From Providencia sp. PROV188 (GTDB lineage: Bacteria > Pseudomonadota > Gammaproteobacteria > Enterobacterales > Enterobacteriaceae), in the NCBI RefSeq assembly GCF_027595165.1, contig NZ_CP097291.1, positions 3,286,001 to 3,350,000 on the forward strand: a DNA stretch of 64,000 nt, in the 5' to 3' direction. A program made the translations under genes and the position numbers. This document shows, piece by piece, positions 1 through 8,293 of the stretch (within the stretch, counting starts at the first letter, position 1; every line of letters starts with the position of its first letter). The notes below the pieces were generated by a model. It was given only the letters and a program-made list of their open reading frames with translations. It had not been told where the DNA came from and searched no databases.

Positions 1-2
1 TC

Positions 3-86
3 ACTAGCAGCAATATTTCAGAGACAATGCTCTACCAACTTGAGCTATTATTAAAAAAAATAGAAAGCATACAATATGATAAATAA
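3..86 (+). CDS. 3' tail of an upstream gene (partial, unidentified)
   Basis: An open frame enters from the left edge and runs 27 codons to a TAA at 84-86. The translated tail (ending LLLKKIESIQYDK) looks like a normal helical, lysine-rich C-terminus. It overlaps the start of the following MFS gene by 11 bases, as expected for translationally coupled genes in one operon. Too little is visible to name a family. The other two forward frames stop early, so this is the only candidate for a continuing gene. Confidence 0.5.
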   Translation, partial: TSSNISETMLYQLELLLKKIESIQYDK

Positions 87-1242
87 AATTATGACCACTC
101 GATTTTTATCGGGTACCTCTTTTTACAGTTTTCTACCTTTTTTCTCCCTCTATCTTATTCACTATAAAAATATCAGTGAGAGTGAAACCGCAATTATTAT
201 TTTTGTCTTCCTTTTCATTAGCCGTGCCTTTTCTCTCTTCACCCACTTTATTATTGATTTTCTTAATTATAAAAAAACGCTATTTTTAAGCTATCTAATT
301 TCCTCAACATCTATTATTTCACTCTATTTCATTTCAAATTTTTACCCAATTCTGTTATCTGCCGCATTGATTGGTGCGGGGTTTTCTATTGCGAATGTCA
401 GTACCAGTTTATTTATTGCTGAAAATAACAATCACTCAGAAAGAGTGAAAAGTTTTTCAATCTTAAATGTCATTGTGAATATTTCGTCGGCAGTCGGTGG
501 TGCTGTGGGCGAATGGTTTTATCATAGTTTTTATTCCGGAGTGATCTTTCTTCCTGCCGCCATTATGTTCATTGCTGCCCTGTACTCATTAACCTTAACG
601 AATACAAAACATACTCAACCACCACAAAGCCAACAAACGAAAGCCTCTGCCAGCTTTTTAGAATGGGGGATTTTTCTCTGTTATAGCGCCATTCCTTTCT
701 TTATGCTGGGGCTTGTATTCCGCAATTTGGCTTACTTATTTGAGCTAAATTATCAAAATGCTAGAGACTATATTACGGTTTCTTATCTATTCGCTTTGAA
801 TGCCTTTATGATCATTTTTTTGCAAATCAAAGTGACCCAATATATTGATAAACAGAAAAAATCCCATCAATCTATTATCTACAAATTCAGCCTTCTTCTG
901 ATTGCGAGCCTGCTTTTATTTTTAAACTTCAGCGCATTAATCACACTTTATTTGCTGATAATCCTATTTACCTTTAGCGAATTAATTTGGAGTCCCTATA
1001 ACAACAGTTTAGCGATTGAAAAATGCCCGTTCACCCGTAAAAAACTCTCGTTATCTATTTGTATATTCTGTTGGGGATTAGCTGAGTCCCTTGGTGCTTA
1101 TATTGGTATTATTGCTAATCACACTCAAATGCACACCTATATCCCTACTAGCCTACTTTTAATCCTCATTGTTCTATTCACCGCTGAATATTTTATCCAT
1201 TTAAGGAGCACTGATGAAAACCATCCTATTTCTCGAATGTAA
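76..1242 (+). CDS. MFS transporter, probable exporter in a small biosynthetic cluster
   Basis: 388-residue polytopic membrane protein with about 11-12 hydrophobic segments spread over the whole length, a glycine-rich stretch near residues 95-115 (LIGAGFSIANVS) and a polar central loop near residues 175-195, the usual two-bundle MFS layout. The start at 76 overlaps the preceding gene; an in-frame ATG at 91 is an alternative. The 3' end overlaps the ATP-grasp ligase by 29 bases, so the two are very likely co-translated. Next to a ligase of this kind, an MFS protein usually exports the ligase product or gives self-resistance; that is inference. Base composition is visibly AT-richer than the housekeeping genes further right, suggesting acquisition. 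The substrate cannot be told. Confidence 0.75.
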   Translation: MINKIMTTRFLSGTSFYSFLPFFSLYLIHYKNISESETAIIIFVFLFISRAFSLFTHFIIDFLNYKKTLFLSYLISSTSIISLYFISNFYPILLSAALIGAGFSIANVSTSLFIAENNNHSERVKSFSILNVIVNISSAVGGAVGEWFYHSFYSGVIFLPAAIMFIAALYSLTLTNTKHTQPPQSQQTKASASFLEWGIFLCYSAIPFFMLGLVFRNLAYLFELNYQNARDYITVSYLFALNAFMIIFLQIKVTQYIDKQKKSHQSIIYKFSLLLIASLLLFLNFSALITLYLLIILFTFSELIWSPYNNSLAIEKCPFTRKKLSLSICIFCWGLAESLGAYIGIIANHTQMHTYIPTSLLLILIVLFTAEYFIHLRSTDENHPISRM

Positions 1243-2077
1243 TATCTCCGGTACTGGCGTCAGCGCCATCAAATTGGCAAAAGAGAGAGGTTATCACACG
1301 GTTTTATTCACCAAAGAACGTCATTATTATGCTCAACTGGCTGATAACCCAATGCTCTATATTGATGAAGTTGTGGAACTAAATACAGACTCCATGGCAG
1401 CGATTTTAAGCCATGCCCTGGACTATAACCTGTACGGTATCGTCGCTTTCGATGACTATCGATTAATCAATGCTGCCGCAGCATCCCACGCCTTCAATTT
1501 ACCTTCGCCAAGTTTAATTGCCCTAACAGCCTGTCGTTACAAGCATCTGACTCGGCAGTATTTACACCAACATAATGCCAATTGTCGCTACAAAGTTGGC
1601 AATATCCATGACAAGTTTGACCTGAACAATATGCAGTTCCCTGTAGTGATAAAACCCTGCGATGACAGTGGTAGCAACCAAGTAACAATATGTTATTCAG
1701 AGGAAGATGCACTCACTGCTGTGCAGGCGTTATCTGAATTTCGGGTTAACCGTCGAGGATATCAGCTCTCCCCTCATTATCTTGTTGAAGAGTTCATTGA
1801 AGGGGATGAATACAGTGCAGAAGCTTACTGGGACTCTAAAGATAACGAGTGGACAATACTCGGTGTCACCAAAAAATACACCACATCAGGGCAATATGCT
1901 GTCGAAATTGGTCATGACTTTCCCGATGACACTCTTGATATCGAAAACATCACAAAAACGATCATAGCGTGGCTCACTCAAATCGGCTTATCCCACACCG
2001 TTGCTCACGTTGAATTCAAGCTTAGTCACAGTGAAATAAAACTCATTGAAATTAACCCCCGCGTTGCCGGGGGATGA
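1214..2077 (+). CDS. ATP-grasp carboxylate-amine ligase, N-terminal part (frameshifted)
   Basis: Starts at ATG 1214 behind AAGGAG. Residues 1-110 form a Rossmann-like preATP-grasp domain (FLECNISGTGVSAIKLAKERG). Then comes the ATP-grasp fold with PVVIKPCDDSGSNQV (ATP-binding lysine and small-residue loop), HYLVEEFIEGDEYSAEAY, and the metal-binding end IKLIEINPRVAGG. Enzymes of this family join a carboxylate to an amine through an acyl phosphate, as in dipeptide ligases and several peptide antibiotics. The frame stops at 2077 immediately after NPRVAGG, although the family continues for about 100 residues. The missing part is encoded in the -1 frame from 2074. The junction lies in a run of five G (2069-2073), so one lost base, a sequencing error, or a ribosomal slip are all possible. 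Confidence 0.75.
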   Translation: MKTILFLECNISGTGVSAIKLAKERGYHTVLFTKERHYYAQLADNPMLYIDEVVELNTDSMAAILSHALDYNLYGIVAFDDYRLINAAAASHAFNLPSPSLIALTACRYKHLTRQYLHQHNANCRYKVGNIHDKFDLNNMQFPVVIKPCDDSGSNQVTICYSEEDALTAVQALSEFRVNRRGYQLSPHYLVEEFIEGDEYSAEAYWDSKDNEWTILGVTKKYTTSGQYAVEIGHDFPDDTLDIENITKTIIAWLTQIGLSHTVAHVEFKLSHSEIKLIEINPRVAGG

Positions 2078-2421
2078 TTGATACCCTTTGCTATCAATCA
2101 ACAGGGTTTGATTTAGTTGAGTGCTACCTTTCTTTGCACGTCAAAGACATGGCGTACACCCCGAAACTCTGCGCCAATAAACAGTATACGTCGATTCGTT
2201 TTCTAACCTCAGAGAAACCAGGAACAATTATCGGGTTTCATGCCAATCCTCAATTAAGTACCCCTCTACTGTTTAATTTTGTTCCCACGCCAATACATGT
2301 AACAACCTTGAAAGACAGCTACAGTCGACTGGGTTACGTAATAACAACCGCCTCTGAGCGGTATTTAGCAGGGAAGAAAGCGGAGAGTTGGCTTAATCAT
2401 GTAAAACTCCTCTATAAATAA
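2074..2421 (+). CDS. ATP-grasp ligase, C-terminal part in the -1 frame
   Basis: 115 codons that continue the preceding ligase in the -1 frame. Adding one G to the run at 2069-2073 gives NPRVAGGMIDTLCYQSTGFDLVECYL, which matches the usual ATP-grasp ligase pattern (EINPR..GG..I......G.DLVE). The rest is the typical C-terminal lid region. Its ATG overlaps the upstream stop (ATGA), so separate initiation is formally possible, but a free-standing lid domain would be unusual. The restored protein would be about 402 residues, normal for the family. Either the gene is broken or it needs frameshifting to be made whole. Confidence 0.65.
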   Translation: MIDTLCYQSTGFDLVECYLSLHVKDMAYTPKLCANKQYTSIRFLTSEKPGTIIGFHANPQLSTPLLFNFVPTPIHVTTLKDSYSRLGYVITTASERYLAGKKAESWLNHVKLLYK

Positions 2422-2422
2422 A

Positions 2423-2458
2423 AAAACCCAGTACAAACGCAAATTCATACTGAGTTTT
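2423..2458. terminator. bidirectional terminator after the ligase / after the chemoreceptor
   Basis: 11-base stem with one mismatch (AAAACCCAGTA at 2423-2433 with TACTGAGTTTT at 2448-2458). The A/T-rich arms give a short U tract in either direction. It lies between the converging ligase and chemoreceptor genes. Confidence 0.6.
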
Positions 2459-2490
2459 GGCTTCTCAAACCGATGCAATGGTTGCCAATA

Positions 2491-4071
2491 TTAGGCAACC
2501 GTCACTTCGGTAAAATTACGCTCATTATTTGTTAACTGAAATTTACTGACTGATTCCTGCAGCTCTTCAGTTTGATGTTCTAATGAACTTGCTGCTGTTG
2601 CCACTTGCTCAACTAAAGACGCATTTTGCTGTGTCACACTGTCCATTTGAGTGATGGCAACCCCCACCTGTGCGATACCTTTACTCTGCTCCTCCGAAGC
2701 TGTCGTGATTTGTTTCATAATCGCCGTCACCTCGTTGATCCCTTGCAGAATATTGCTCATTGTCGAGCCCATTTCATGAACTAAATGCGTGCCTTTTTCC
2801 ACACACGAACTTGATTCCGCAATCAGCTTTTCAATTTCCATTGCCGCATCGGCACTGTGGCTAGCAAGCTTACGAACTTCGGCTGCAACCACCATAAATC
2901 CACGACCATGAACCCCTGCTCGCGCCGCTTCAATGGAGGCATTCAGTGCCAAAATATTGGTCTGGAAGCTGATGTCATTCATCATGCTGATGATGTCAGA
3001 GATTTTTTTGGCGCTCTGGGAGATCTCATCCATCGTGCTCACCACGGAATCAACAATCGCATCCCCTTGATTAGCCACTACAAAGGCCTCAGCGGCTAAT
3101 TGGTTAGCTTGATGGGTATTTTCCACATTCAGTTGTACTGCAGCTGTAATTTGCTCCATACTCGCTGCGGTTTCTTCCAACGCTGCGGCTTGCTCTTCCG
3201 TTCGTGAGGAAAGGTCACTATTGCCGTTAGATATTTCTGTCGCACCACGATAAATACTTTCGCTACCATTGCGGATCGTCAACACCGCATCACGTAAACT
3301 GTTCTGCATCTCTTCTAACAAAGGAAAAAGTTTACCCACACAGTTACGACCAAATGGCTCGATTGGCTGGCTTAAATCCCCTTTCGCAATCTTATCGAAG
3401 TATTGACGTATCAGCTCCAGCGGTCGTTGCATCATCTTAGCGAGATAGCGGTCAGTGAAGATCAAAATCAGCAAACCAAAAATGGTCGCAATAATAATCA
3501 CTATCCGCGTCATATTCATATGTTCATCAACTGCTTCTCGCGTGTGCTCAATCATCACATCCGCAGTTTGGTTAAACTGGGTGATAGCCGCGCCGAATGT
3601 ACGGCTCAATGCTGGCGTGACATTATGGGCATGTGCCAAATAAGCCGCCTTATCATCCCCCATGGAAATGGCTAATTGTGGTTTCACGCCTTCATCTAGC
3701 AGCGCTTGCCAGCTATTAATCACTTGATCGGAAATGGCTTTATCCATCGGGCCTGGGGAAATTGACTTCATCTCCTCAAGATAACGCTCCATGTTCACAA
3801 GCGCGTCTTTGACTAAGGCGTAATCCCCTTCTTTGCCCTCATTTTTGGTTTCCATCACACGGGTTAAGCGAGTGACAAAACGAAAATATTGGTCATTGCC
3901 CTGACTGAGTACCGTCATCTGTTTCACCAGTTGTCGGTCAACATGGATACCATCAGAAATGCGCGATAAGGACCAACCGCTATACAGGCTTATGCCCCCA
4001 AGGTTTAGGCATAAAATGCCAAGTAGTACGAGCATCACAGCACGTATTGAATAATTTCGAAGTTTCTGCAT
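2491..4071 (-). CDS. methyl-accepting chemotaxis protein
   Basis: 526-residue transmembrane chemoreceptor. An N-terminal membrane segment (residues 8-33) is followed by a periplasmic four-helix-bundle type sensor region to about 190, a second membrane segment (about 190-210), HAMP (about 212-265) and the long cytoplasmic signalling coiled coil. The CheA/CheW-binding hairpin tip is clear (NILALNASIEAARAGVHGRGF, near 370-390). The C-terminus ends NFTEVTVA, without the NWETF-type CheR-docking pentapeptide of high-abundance receptors. Length and layout match the Tar/Tsr/Trg group; the ligand cannot be assigned. It is transcribed from a FliA promoter about 40 bases upstream, so it belongs to the late flagellar/chemotaxis regulon although no flagellar genes lie nearby. 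Confidence 0.92.
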   Translation of the reverse strand: MQKLRNYSIRAVMLVLLGILCLNLGGISLYSGWSLSRISDGIHVDRQLVKQMTVLSQGNDQYFRFVTRLTRVMETKNEGKEGDYALVKDALVNMERYLEEMKSISPGPMDKAISDQVINSWQALLDEGVKPQLAISMGDDKAAYLAHAHNVTPALSRTFGAAITQFNQTADVMIEHTREAVDEHMNMTRIVIIIATIFGLLILIFTDRYLAKMMQRPLELIRQYFDKIAKGDLSQPIEPFGRNCVGKLFPLLEEMQNSLRDAVLTIRNGSESIYRGATEISNGNSDLSSRTEEQAAALEETAASMEQITAAVQLNVENTHQANQLAAEAFVVANQGDAIVDSVVSTMDEISQSAKKISDIISMMNDISFQTNILALNASIEAARAGVHGRGFMVVAAEVRKLASHSADAAMEIEKLIAESSSCVEKGTHLVHEMGSTMSNILQGINEVTAIMKQITTASEEQSKGIAQVGVAITQMDSVTQQNASLVEQVATAASSLEHQTEELQESVSKFQLTNNERNFTEVTVA

Positions 4072-4112
4072 GGAATTTCTCTTTTGATAAAATAAAATGA
4101 TCTTTGTTTAAT

Positions 4113-4139
4113 TTATCGGCGGTAAAAGAGAAAAATTTA
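4113..4139 (-). promoter_or_regulatory. sigma-28 (FliA) promoter of the chemoreceptor gene
   Basis: On the minus strand, TAAA (4136-4139), a 15-base spacer, then GCCGATAA (4113-4120): an exact match to the enterobacterial FliA consensus with the correct spacing. The predicted transcript starts near 4103, about 32 bases before the ATG at 4071. Confidence 0.85.
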
Positions 4140-4383
4140 ATTATTTTCAATTGCTTTCTAACTTTTAGACATCAAAAAAAGCTCAAAATAATCCGATTAA
4201 AAATTGGCTTAATGATTGATTTTAGAGACATAATGCCTGTTTCTTATCCATGTAAGTTCTATTTTTATACAATTACCCTATCTTCCAGTTTGTGATTGAC
4301 CTCCCAAAGTATTGCTCTGTTTCTGTAAGAAAACGCCATCATCAGGTTCTGTAAATATAAGCAAAAATCTGTTTTAGCTCTTG

Positions 4384-4426
4384 AGCTTCCCCCTACGGGA
4401 AGCTTTATGGTTCAGGGGTTCCATAA
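4384..4426 (+). other. two adjacent hairpins in the 4072-4518 intergenic region
   Basis: AGCTTCCC/GGGAAGCT (4384-4391 with 4397-4404, perfect 8 bp, 5-base loop) is directly followed by TTATGG/CCATAA (4405-4410 with 4421-4426). There is no T-run after either hairpin, so a classical terminator is unlikely. They lie about 90 bases before the DUF411 gene and could be part of its leader RNA. Apart from these and the FliA promoter, I see no gene in this 447-base gap; a 63-codon frame at 4104-4295 has no ribosome site and no recognisable features. Confidence 0.45.
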
Positions 4427-4518
4427 GAATTCAAATAAGAGAAATACAAACCTGCTTAAATTTCGCACCCTTATTTTTTATTTAAATAACAATGTCTTAT
4501 TTTTGGAGTAATACTGAT

Positions 4519-4956
4519 ATGAAAAAATTGTTATTCACTGCACTATTTGCGGCGTCATTTTCCTCTGTTGCAGCAAGCCAAGTTGTTGACCTGTACAAAG
4601 AAGAAAGTTGCGGTTGCTGCCATCTTTGGGGTGAAGCAGTAAAAGCCGCAGGTTATGACGTAAAAATTCACGATGTCACCTATCAAGAGATCGATAAAAT
4701 CAATCAAGAAGCCAATTTACCTAACTCATTACGCAGCTGCCATACCGCCAAAATTAATGGCAAGCTGGTTGTTGGTCACGTTCCTCTCGATAGCTTAGCG
4801 AAAATCAATACACTACCCGATGACGTTGCGGGTATTGCTGTCGGAGGCATGCCTGCAGGCAGTTTAGGAATGGAGCAACCAAGCGGATTTAAACAAGCCT
4901 ATTCAGTGATGAGTTTTAAAAAGGATGGTAGCCAATCCGTATTTGCTCGTTATTAG
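4519..4956 (+). CDS. DUF411 family periplasmic metal-binding protein
   Basis: 145 residues with a signal peptide (MKKLLFTALFAASFSSVAAS). The mature protein has the DUF411 hallmarks: a CGCC motif near residue 30 in a thioredoxin-like context, a second cysteine in LRSCHTAKINGK, and the VGHVP stretch. Members are small exported proteins often linked to copper handling; the cysteines suggest metal or disulfide chemistry. I chose ATG 4519 because GGAG lies just upstream and the signal peptide begins there; an ATG at 4492 would add nine residues that spoil it. The gene stands alone, followed by a terminator shared with the convergent tna operon. Confidence 0.8.
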   Translation: MKKLLFTALFAASFSSVAASQVVDLYKEESCGCCHLWGEAVKAAGYDVKIHDVTYQEIDKINQEANLPNSLRSCHTAKINGKLVVGHVPLDSLAKINTLPDDVAGIAVGGMPAGSLGMEQPSGFKQAYSVMSFKKDGSQSVFARY

Positions 4957-4964
4957 TTTTCCAT

Positions 4965-4997
4965 AAAAAAGGTACAGCAAACCCTCGCTGTACCTTT
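4965..4997 (-). terminator. terminator of the tna operon
   Basis: Perfect 11-bp stem (AAAGGTACAGC 4968-4978 / GCTGTACCTTT 4987-4997). On the minus strand it is followed by TTTTTT, a strong intrinsic terminator 30 bases after tnaB. On the plus strand only three T follow. Confidence 0.85.
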
Positions 4998-5028
4998 GGC
5001 AGTGATTACTGCATCTTAATTTGAAAAA

Positions 5029-6285
5029 TTAACGGTATATCGGTAATACATTAAACTGCGCTAACAACTGACAAATAATACCAACAACACCAAAGGCTAT
5101 AACTGCATAGATTAGCCCTTTGCCTCCCCACACTTTAAAGGTCGAGTTAGGGAAACGCTCTCTCACTTTTAATGCCATGACTGCCGGGCAAATAATTGCC
5201 CAGATACACGCCGCCATCCCCGCATAAGCAATCGCAATTAAGAAGCCATTTGGGAATAACATGCATAAAACTAGAGGAGGTATAAAACATAACAGTGCTG
5301 CTTTCATTCTGCCTGAAGAGTTATCATTAAAGTTTAGTGACGCCAGAATGTAGTCGAATAAACCAATCGCAACCCCTAAGAATGAACAAAATACAGCACT
5401 AATCGAGAACCATAATAAGAACGTCGCAATATGTGGGCTACTTAATACTGCATACAGTGACTCAATAAACGCATCGAGGTTTCCGCCTTTATTAATTATG
5501 GTGAGGAATTCTGTTCGAGGTAAATTTCCCATGGTGCCTAATATCCAAAGGAAATAGAGTATTAAAGCCAGTACACAACCAATCACACAACTTTTAACCA
5601 CTTTACGTTCATTTTCATGATACAGCTTATACAAACTACAGACGTTACCGTGATAACCAAACGAAGTAATGGCATAAGGAATAATAATAAAGACAAATGG
5701 TAGTAAAGATAACTGACTATCTCCCACTGGAGATGTTAATAATAAATCAGTTTTTACAATTAAGAATAACCCTGAAAAAGCGAGAATAAATAAAACAATT
5801 TTAATAAATAAAAATAATGATGTTAATCGACTTGCAGCAATACCACTCCACCAAATACTTGCGCCCAACAGTAAAGTGAAGACAACAAATATCACTCTTA
5901 AGTTAACATCAAATCCATATATTGCCGACGCTTCTTTGATAACGGATCCGGCTGCAGAAATATAAGCATATATCAATATATATAAAACAAATATTAATGC
6001 TGCATTGGCAATATAGCAGGCCCATTTAGGTAATAATTCTTTAGAGATATAAAAATAGTTAGTGCCGGCTCCATATTTGGATATACATTCTAAAATATAT
6101 ATCCCTGAGTGAAACATAAAGAAACAAACAATCAGTAATATTACAATCGAGTTAATAAACCAAGCCCCAGCCATAATTGTTGGCAAGCTAAACATACCTG
6201 CCCCGATCATGGCTCCGCCTAGCACAAAACCCCCTACCATTATGGAGGGTTCTTTCTTGGCTGCCGAATTGTTCATGTTGGTCAC
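5029..6285 (-). CDS. tnaB: low-affinity tryptophan permease TnaB
   Basis: 418-residue inner-membrane protein with about 11 transmembrane segments of the hydroxy/aromatic amino acid permease (HAAAP) family. The family signature GGAMIGAGMFSLPTI lies near the N-terminus (residues 18-34). It follows tnaA on the same strand with 70 bases between, the standard tnaA-tnaB arrangement, so it imports tryptophan for tryptophanase. Length agrees with E. coli TnaB. TyrP or Mtr paralogues are the alternatives, but position makes TnaB by far the best call. Confidence 0.92.
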   Translation of the reverse strand: MTNMNNSAAKKEPSIMVGGFVLGGAMIGAGMFSLPTIMAGAWFINSIVILLIVCFFMFHSGIYILECISKYGAGTNYFYISKELLPKWACYIANAALIFVLYILIYAYISAAGSVIKEASAIYGFDVNLRVIFVVFTLLLGASIWWSGIAASRLTSLFLFIKIVLFILAFSGLFLIVKTDLLLTSPVGDSQLSLLPFVFIIIPYAITSFGYHGNVCSLYKLYHENERKVVKSCVIGCVLALILYFLWILGTMGNLPRTEFLTIINKGGNLDAFIESLYAVLSSPHIATFLLWFSISAVFCSFLGVAIGLFDYILASLNFNDNSSGRMKAALLCFIPPLVLCMLFPNGFLIAIAYAGMAACIWAIICPAVMALKVRERFPNSTFKVWGGKGLIYAVIAFGVVGIICQLLAQFNVLPIYR

Positions 6286-6303
6286 CTTAAAAATAAGGGA
6301 TAA

Positions 6304-6326
6304 GGTTCCCGCATTGCACGGGAACC
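6304..6326 (-). other. hairpin between tnaA and tnaB
   Basis: Perfect 8-bp stem GGTTCCCG/CGGGAACC with a 7-base loop in the 70-base tnaA-tnaB spacer and no T-run after it. It probably protects the tnaA 3' end or tunes the tnaA:tnaB ratio; that role is inference. Confidence 0.5.
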
Positions 6327-6355
6327 CGCAGAGCTGCCTATTACAGAACTACCTA

Positions 6356-7759
6356 TTATTTGATAGGTTTTAATCTTGCAGTGAAGTGTCTTAATACTGG
6401 TGGCTCATATTCGAAATCTAAACCTTTCAGCGTTGCGAATTTATCTTTCAAGCCAATCAGAGCATCTGCAATGTAATCCATATGGTCGTTGGTATAAACA
6501 CGTCGTGCGATAGTTAAACGCATGAATTCCATATCAGCATGTTTTTGTTTGCCCGTTTCAGGATCACGACCTAATAGGAATGAACCAATTTCAACAGCAC
6601 GAACACCTGACTCTAAATACAGCGCGTTAATCACAGCTTGCGCAGGGAATTGGTCACCTGGGATCTGTGGAACCAGTTTTTTACAGTCCACGAATACAGC
6701 GTGTCCACCAGTAGGATACTGAATTGGAATACCGCCTTCACGTAAACGGTCACCCAGATATTTCACTTGACCGATACGATAATGCAGGTAATCTTCCCCA
6801 GCCCCTTCTTCTAAGCCTTGTACCATTGCCGCCATATCACGACCCGCTAAACCACCGTAGGTCACGAAGCCTTCCATTGGTACGCAGCGCTGTCTTGCCA
6901 ACGTAAAGATTTTCTCGTCATTCTTAATACAGACCAGACCACCAATGTTTAACAGTGGGTCTTTTTTCGCTGACATAGTGAGCGCATCAGCATATTTATA
7001 CATATCCAGAATGATTTCTTTAATTGTGGAATTTTTATATTTTGGATCACGCTCTTTGATGAAATATGCGTTTTCACAGAAACGTGCTGAGTCCATTACC
7101 ACAAAGATATTATGCTGTTTTGCGATTTCATAAACTTCTTTCAAGTTATCCATCGCAACTGGCTGACCACCCGCACTGTTACAGGTAATGGTAGAAACAA
7201 TTGCTACCACGTTTTCAGCACCATGTTTTGCAATATTATCTTTTAATTTTTGAATATCGAAATTACCTTTCCAATCATCATAAGTTTCTGAGTCATAGGC
7301 TTTTTCGGTAACAATGTTAATCGCTTTACAGCCATTTAATTCAACGTGAGCAGCAGTAGTATCAAAGTGGAAGTTAGAAATAAATACCGGCTTTTTCGCG
7401 CCGCCTTGTTCTTGTTTCACTTTCAGTAAAACAGGGAATAACATGTTCTCAGCACCACGACCTTGGTGAGCAGGAATAACATAGTCGTAGTCAAACATCT
7501 CTTTAACTTTATCTTTTAAATCATAATAGTTACGAGAACCCGCGTACGCTTCATCACCTGTGATCATCGCTGCCCATTGGTGGTCGCTCATTGCGTTAGT
7601 ACCAGAGTCCGTTAACAGGTCAATATATACAGCACTACTCGGTAACAAGAATGGGTTATAACCCGCCTCTTTTAATGCCGCTTCGCGTTCTTCTCTTGAT
7701 GGAATACGGATATTTTCTACCATTTTAATACGGAACGGTTCTACGATTCTTTTAGCCAT
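6356..7759 (-). CDS. tnaA: tryptophanase
   Basis: 467-residue PLP enzyme that splits L-tryptophan into indole, pyruvate and ammonia. The PLP lysine sits in [14 protein letters not shown] (about residues 261-274), and the N-terminal [20 protein letters not shown] is the typical tryptophanase opening. Length is close to the 471 residues of E. coli TnaA. It lies 94 bases after the tnaC leader peptide and before tnaB, so expression should depend on tryptophan-induced antitermination and on catabolite control. Its presence predicts an indole-positive organism. Confidence 0.98.
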   Translation of the reverse strand: MAKRIVEPFRIKMVENIRIPSREEREAALKEAGYNPFLLPSSAVYIDLLTDSGTNAMSDHQWAAMITGDEAYAGSRNYYDLKDKVKEMFDYDYVIPAHQGRGAENMLFPVLLKVKQEQGGAKKPVFISNFHFDTTAAHVELNGCKAINIVTEKAYDSETYDDWKGNFDIQKLKDNIAKHGAENVVAIVSTITCNSAGGQPVAMDNLKEVYEIAKQHNIFVVMDSARFCENAYFIKERDPKYKNSTIKEIILDMYKYADALTMSAKKDPLLNIGGLVCIKNDEKIFTLARQRCVPMEGFVTYGGLAGRDMAAMVQGLEEGAGEDYLHYRIGQVKYLGDRLREGGIPIQYPTGGHAVFVDCKKLVPQIPGDQFPAQAVINALYLESGVRAVEIGSFLLGRDPETGKQKHADMEFMRLTIARRVYTNDHMDYIADALIGLKDKFATLKGLDFEYEPPVLRHFTARLKPIK

Positions 7760-7853
7760 GATAATACCTTTAATTTTTCATTAAATAATAAAAACAGAAA
7801 TTCGAAATTATAAAAATAAGCGAATAGATCTTAAGAGAGAGAAAAAAGAAAGG

Positions 7854-7955
7854 TTATTTGTGCGGAAAGAAAAAGGCTAAAGAAATATCAATATTGAACC
7901 ATTTCTTCAAATAGAAGAAGCGCCTCGACATTAACAACTCACTTAGAAGAAACAT
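7854..7955 (-). CDS. tnaC: tryptophanase leader peptide TnaC
   Basis: 33 residues read from the leader: MFLLSELLMS, then RRFFYLKKWFNIDI, then SLAFFFPHK and stop. The KKWFNID core with its single tryptophan (Trp19), followed by a proline near the end, is the conserved TnaC arrest motif. The extended C-terminus after the core resembles the Proteus-type leader rather than the E. coli one, which stops right at the proline. GGGAG lies 7 bases before ATG 7955; an ATG at 7931 is an internal alternative without a good ribosome site. With tryptophan bound, the ribosome stalls at the end of tnaC and masks the Rho loading region in the 94 bases before tnaA. Confidence 0.93.
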   Translation of the reverse strand: MFLLSELLMSRRFFYLKKWFNIDISLAFFFPHK

Positions 7956-8085
7956 ACTATGGCTCCCATTAGCAAGGAATTAGTACAACCTTGAGTATGG
8001 TATATAACAATTCTTAGATAAATATAATAGCAATTGTCTATTATTTGTATCCGCATCACAAAAAGCTTTAAATCCTACTCCGCAC

Positions 8086-8101
8086 TATGACTATGGTCAC
8101 A
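8086..8101 (-). promoter_or_regulatory. probable CRP site of the tna promoter
   Basis: TATGA-N6-TCACA, one mismatch to the CRP consensus TGTGA-N6-TCACA, centred about 138 bases upstream of the tnaC start. Tryptophanase operons are strictly catabolite-controlled, so a CRP site is expected here. I could not fix the -10/-35 hexamers. The remainder of 7956-8293 is very AT-rich and shows no gene. Confidence 0.55.
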
Positions 8102-8293
8102 ATATTATTTATTTTAATCACTATTAAATAAACGTTAATAAATTGAGGTTATTTTATAATTAAATAATAGATAGTAATCTTAAACTTAATTTTTTAACGT
8201 TAAAAAGTCATTTAAAGTTGAATTTATTTTAATTAAGTAAAGCCTTATACAAAGGCTTTACTTTTAGTAAGGATTTTAACAATCTAAATATAA

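Noticed and set aside
29..45. Minus-strand stretch GCTCAAGTTGGTAGAGC, very like a tRNA D arm
   Set aside because: The bases before it do not give an acceptor stem and those after it do not form a convincing anticodon stem. The same bases lie in a plausible coding tail on the plus strand. The window edge cuts off the rest, so a decayed tRNA end cannot be fully excluded.
2069..2077. Canonical X XXY YYZ programmed frameshift at the ligase break
   Set aside because: The heptamer in frame is C GGG GGA, which breaks the XXX rule. Slippage on five G is possible, but a lost base is the simpler explanation.
4104..4295. 63-codon open frame next to the chemoreceptor promoter
   Set aside because: Overlaps the FliA promoter and lacks a ribosome site; composition is that of AT-rich spacer.
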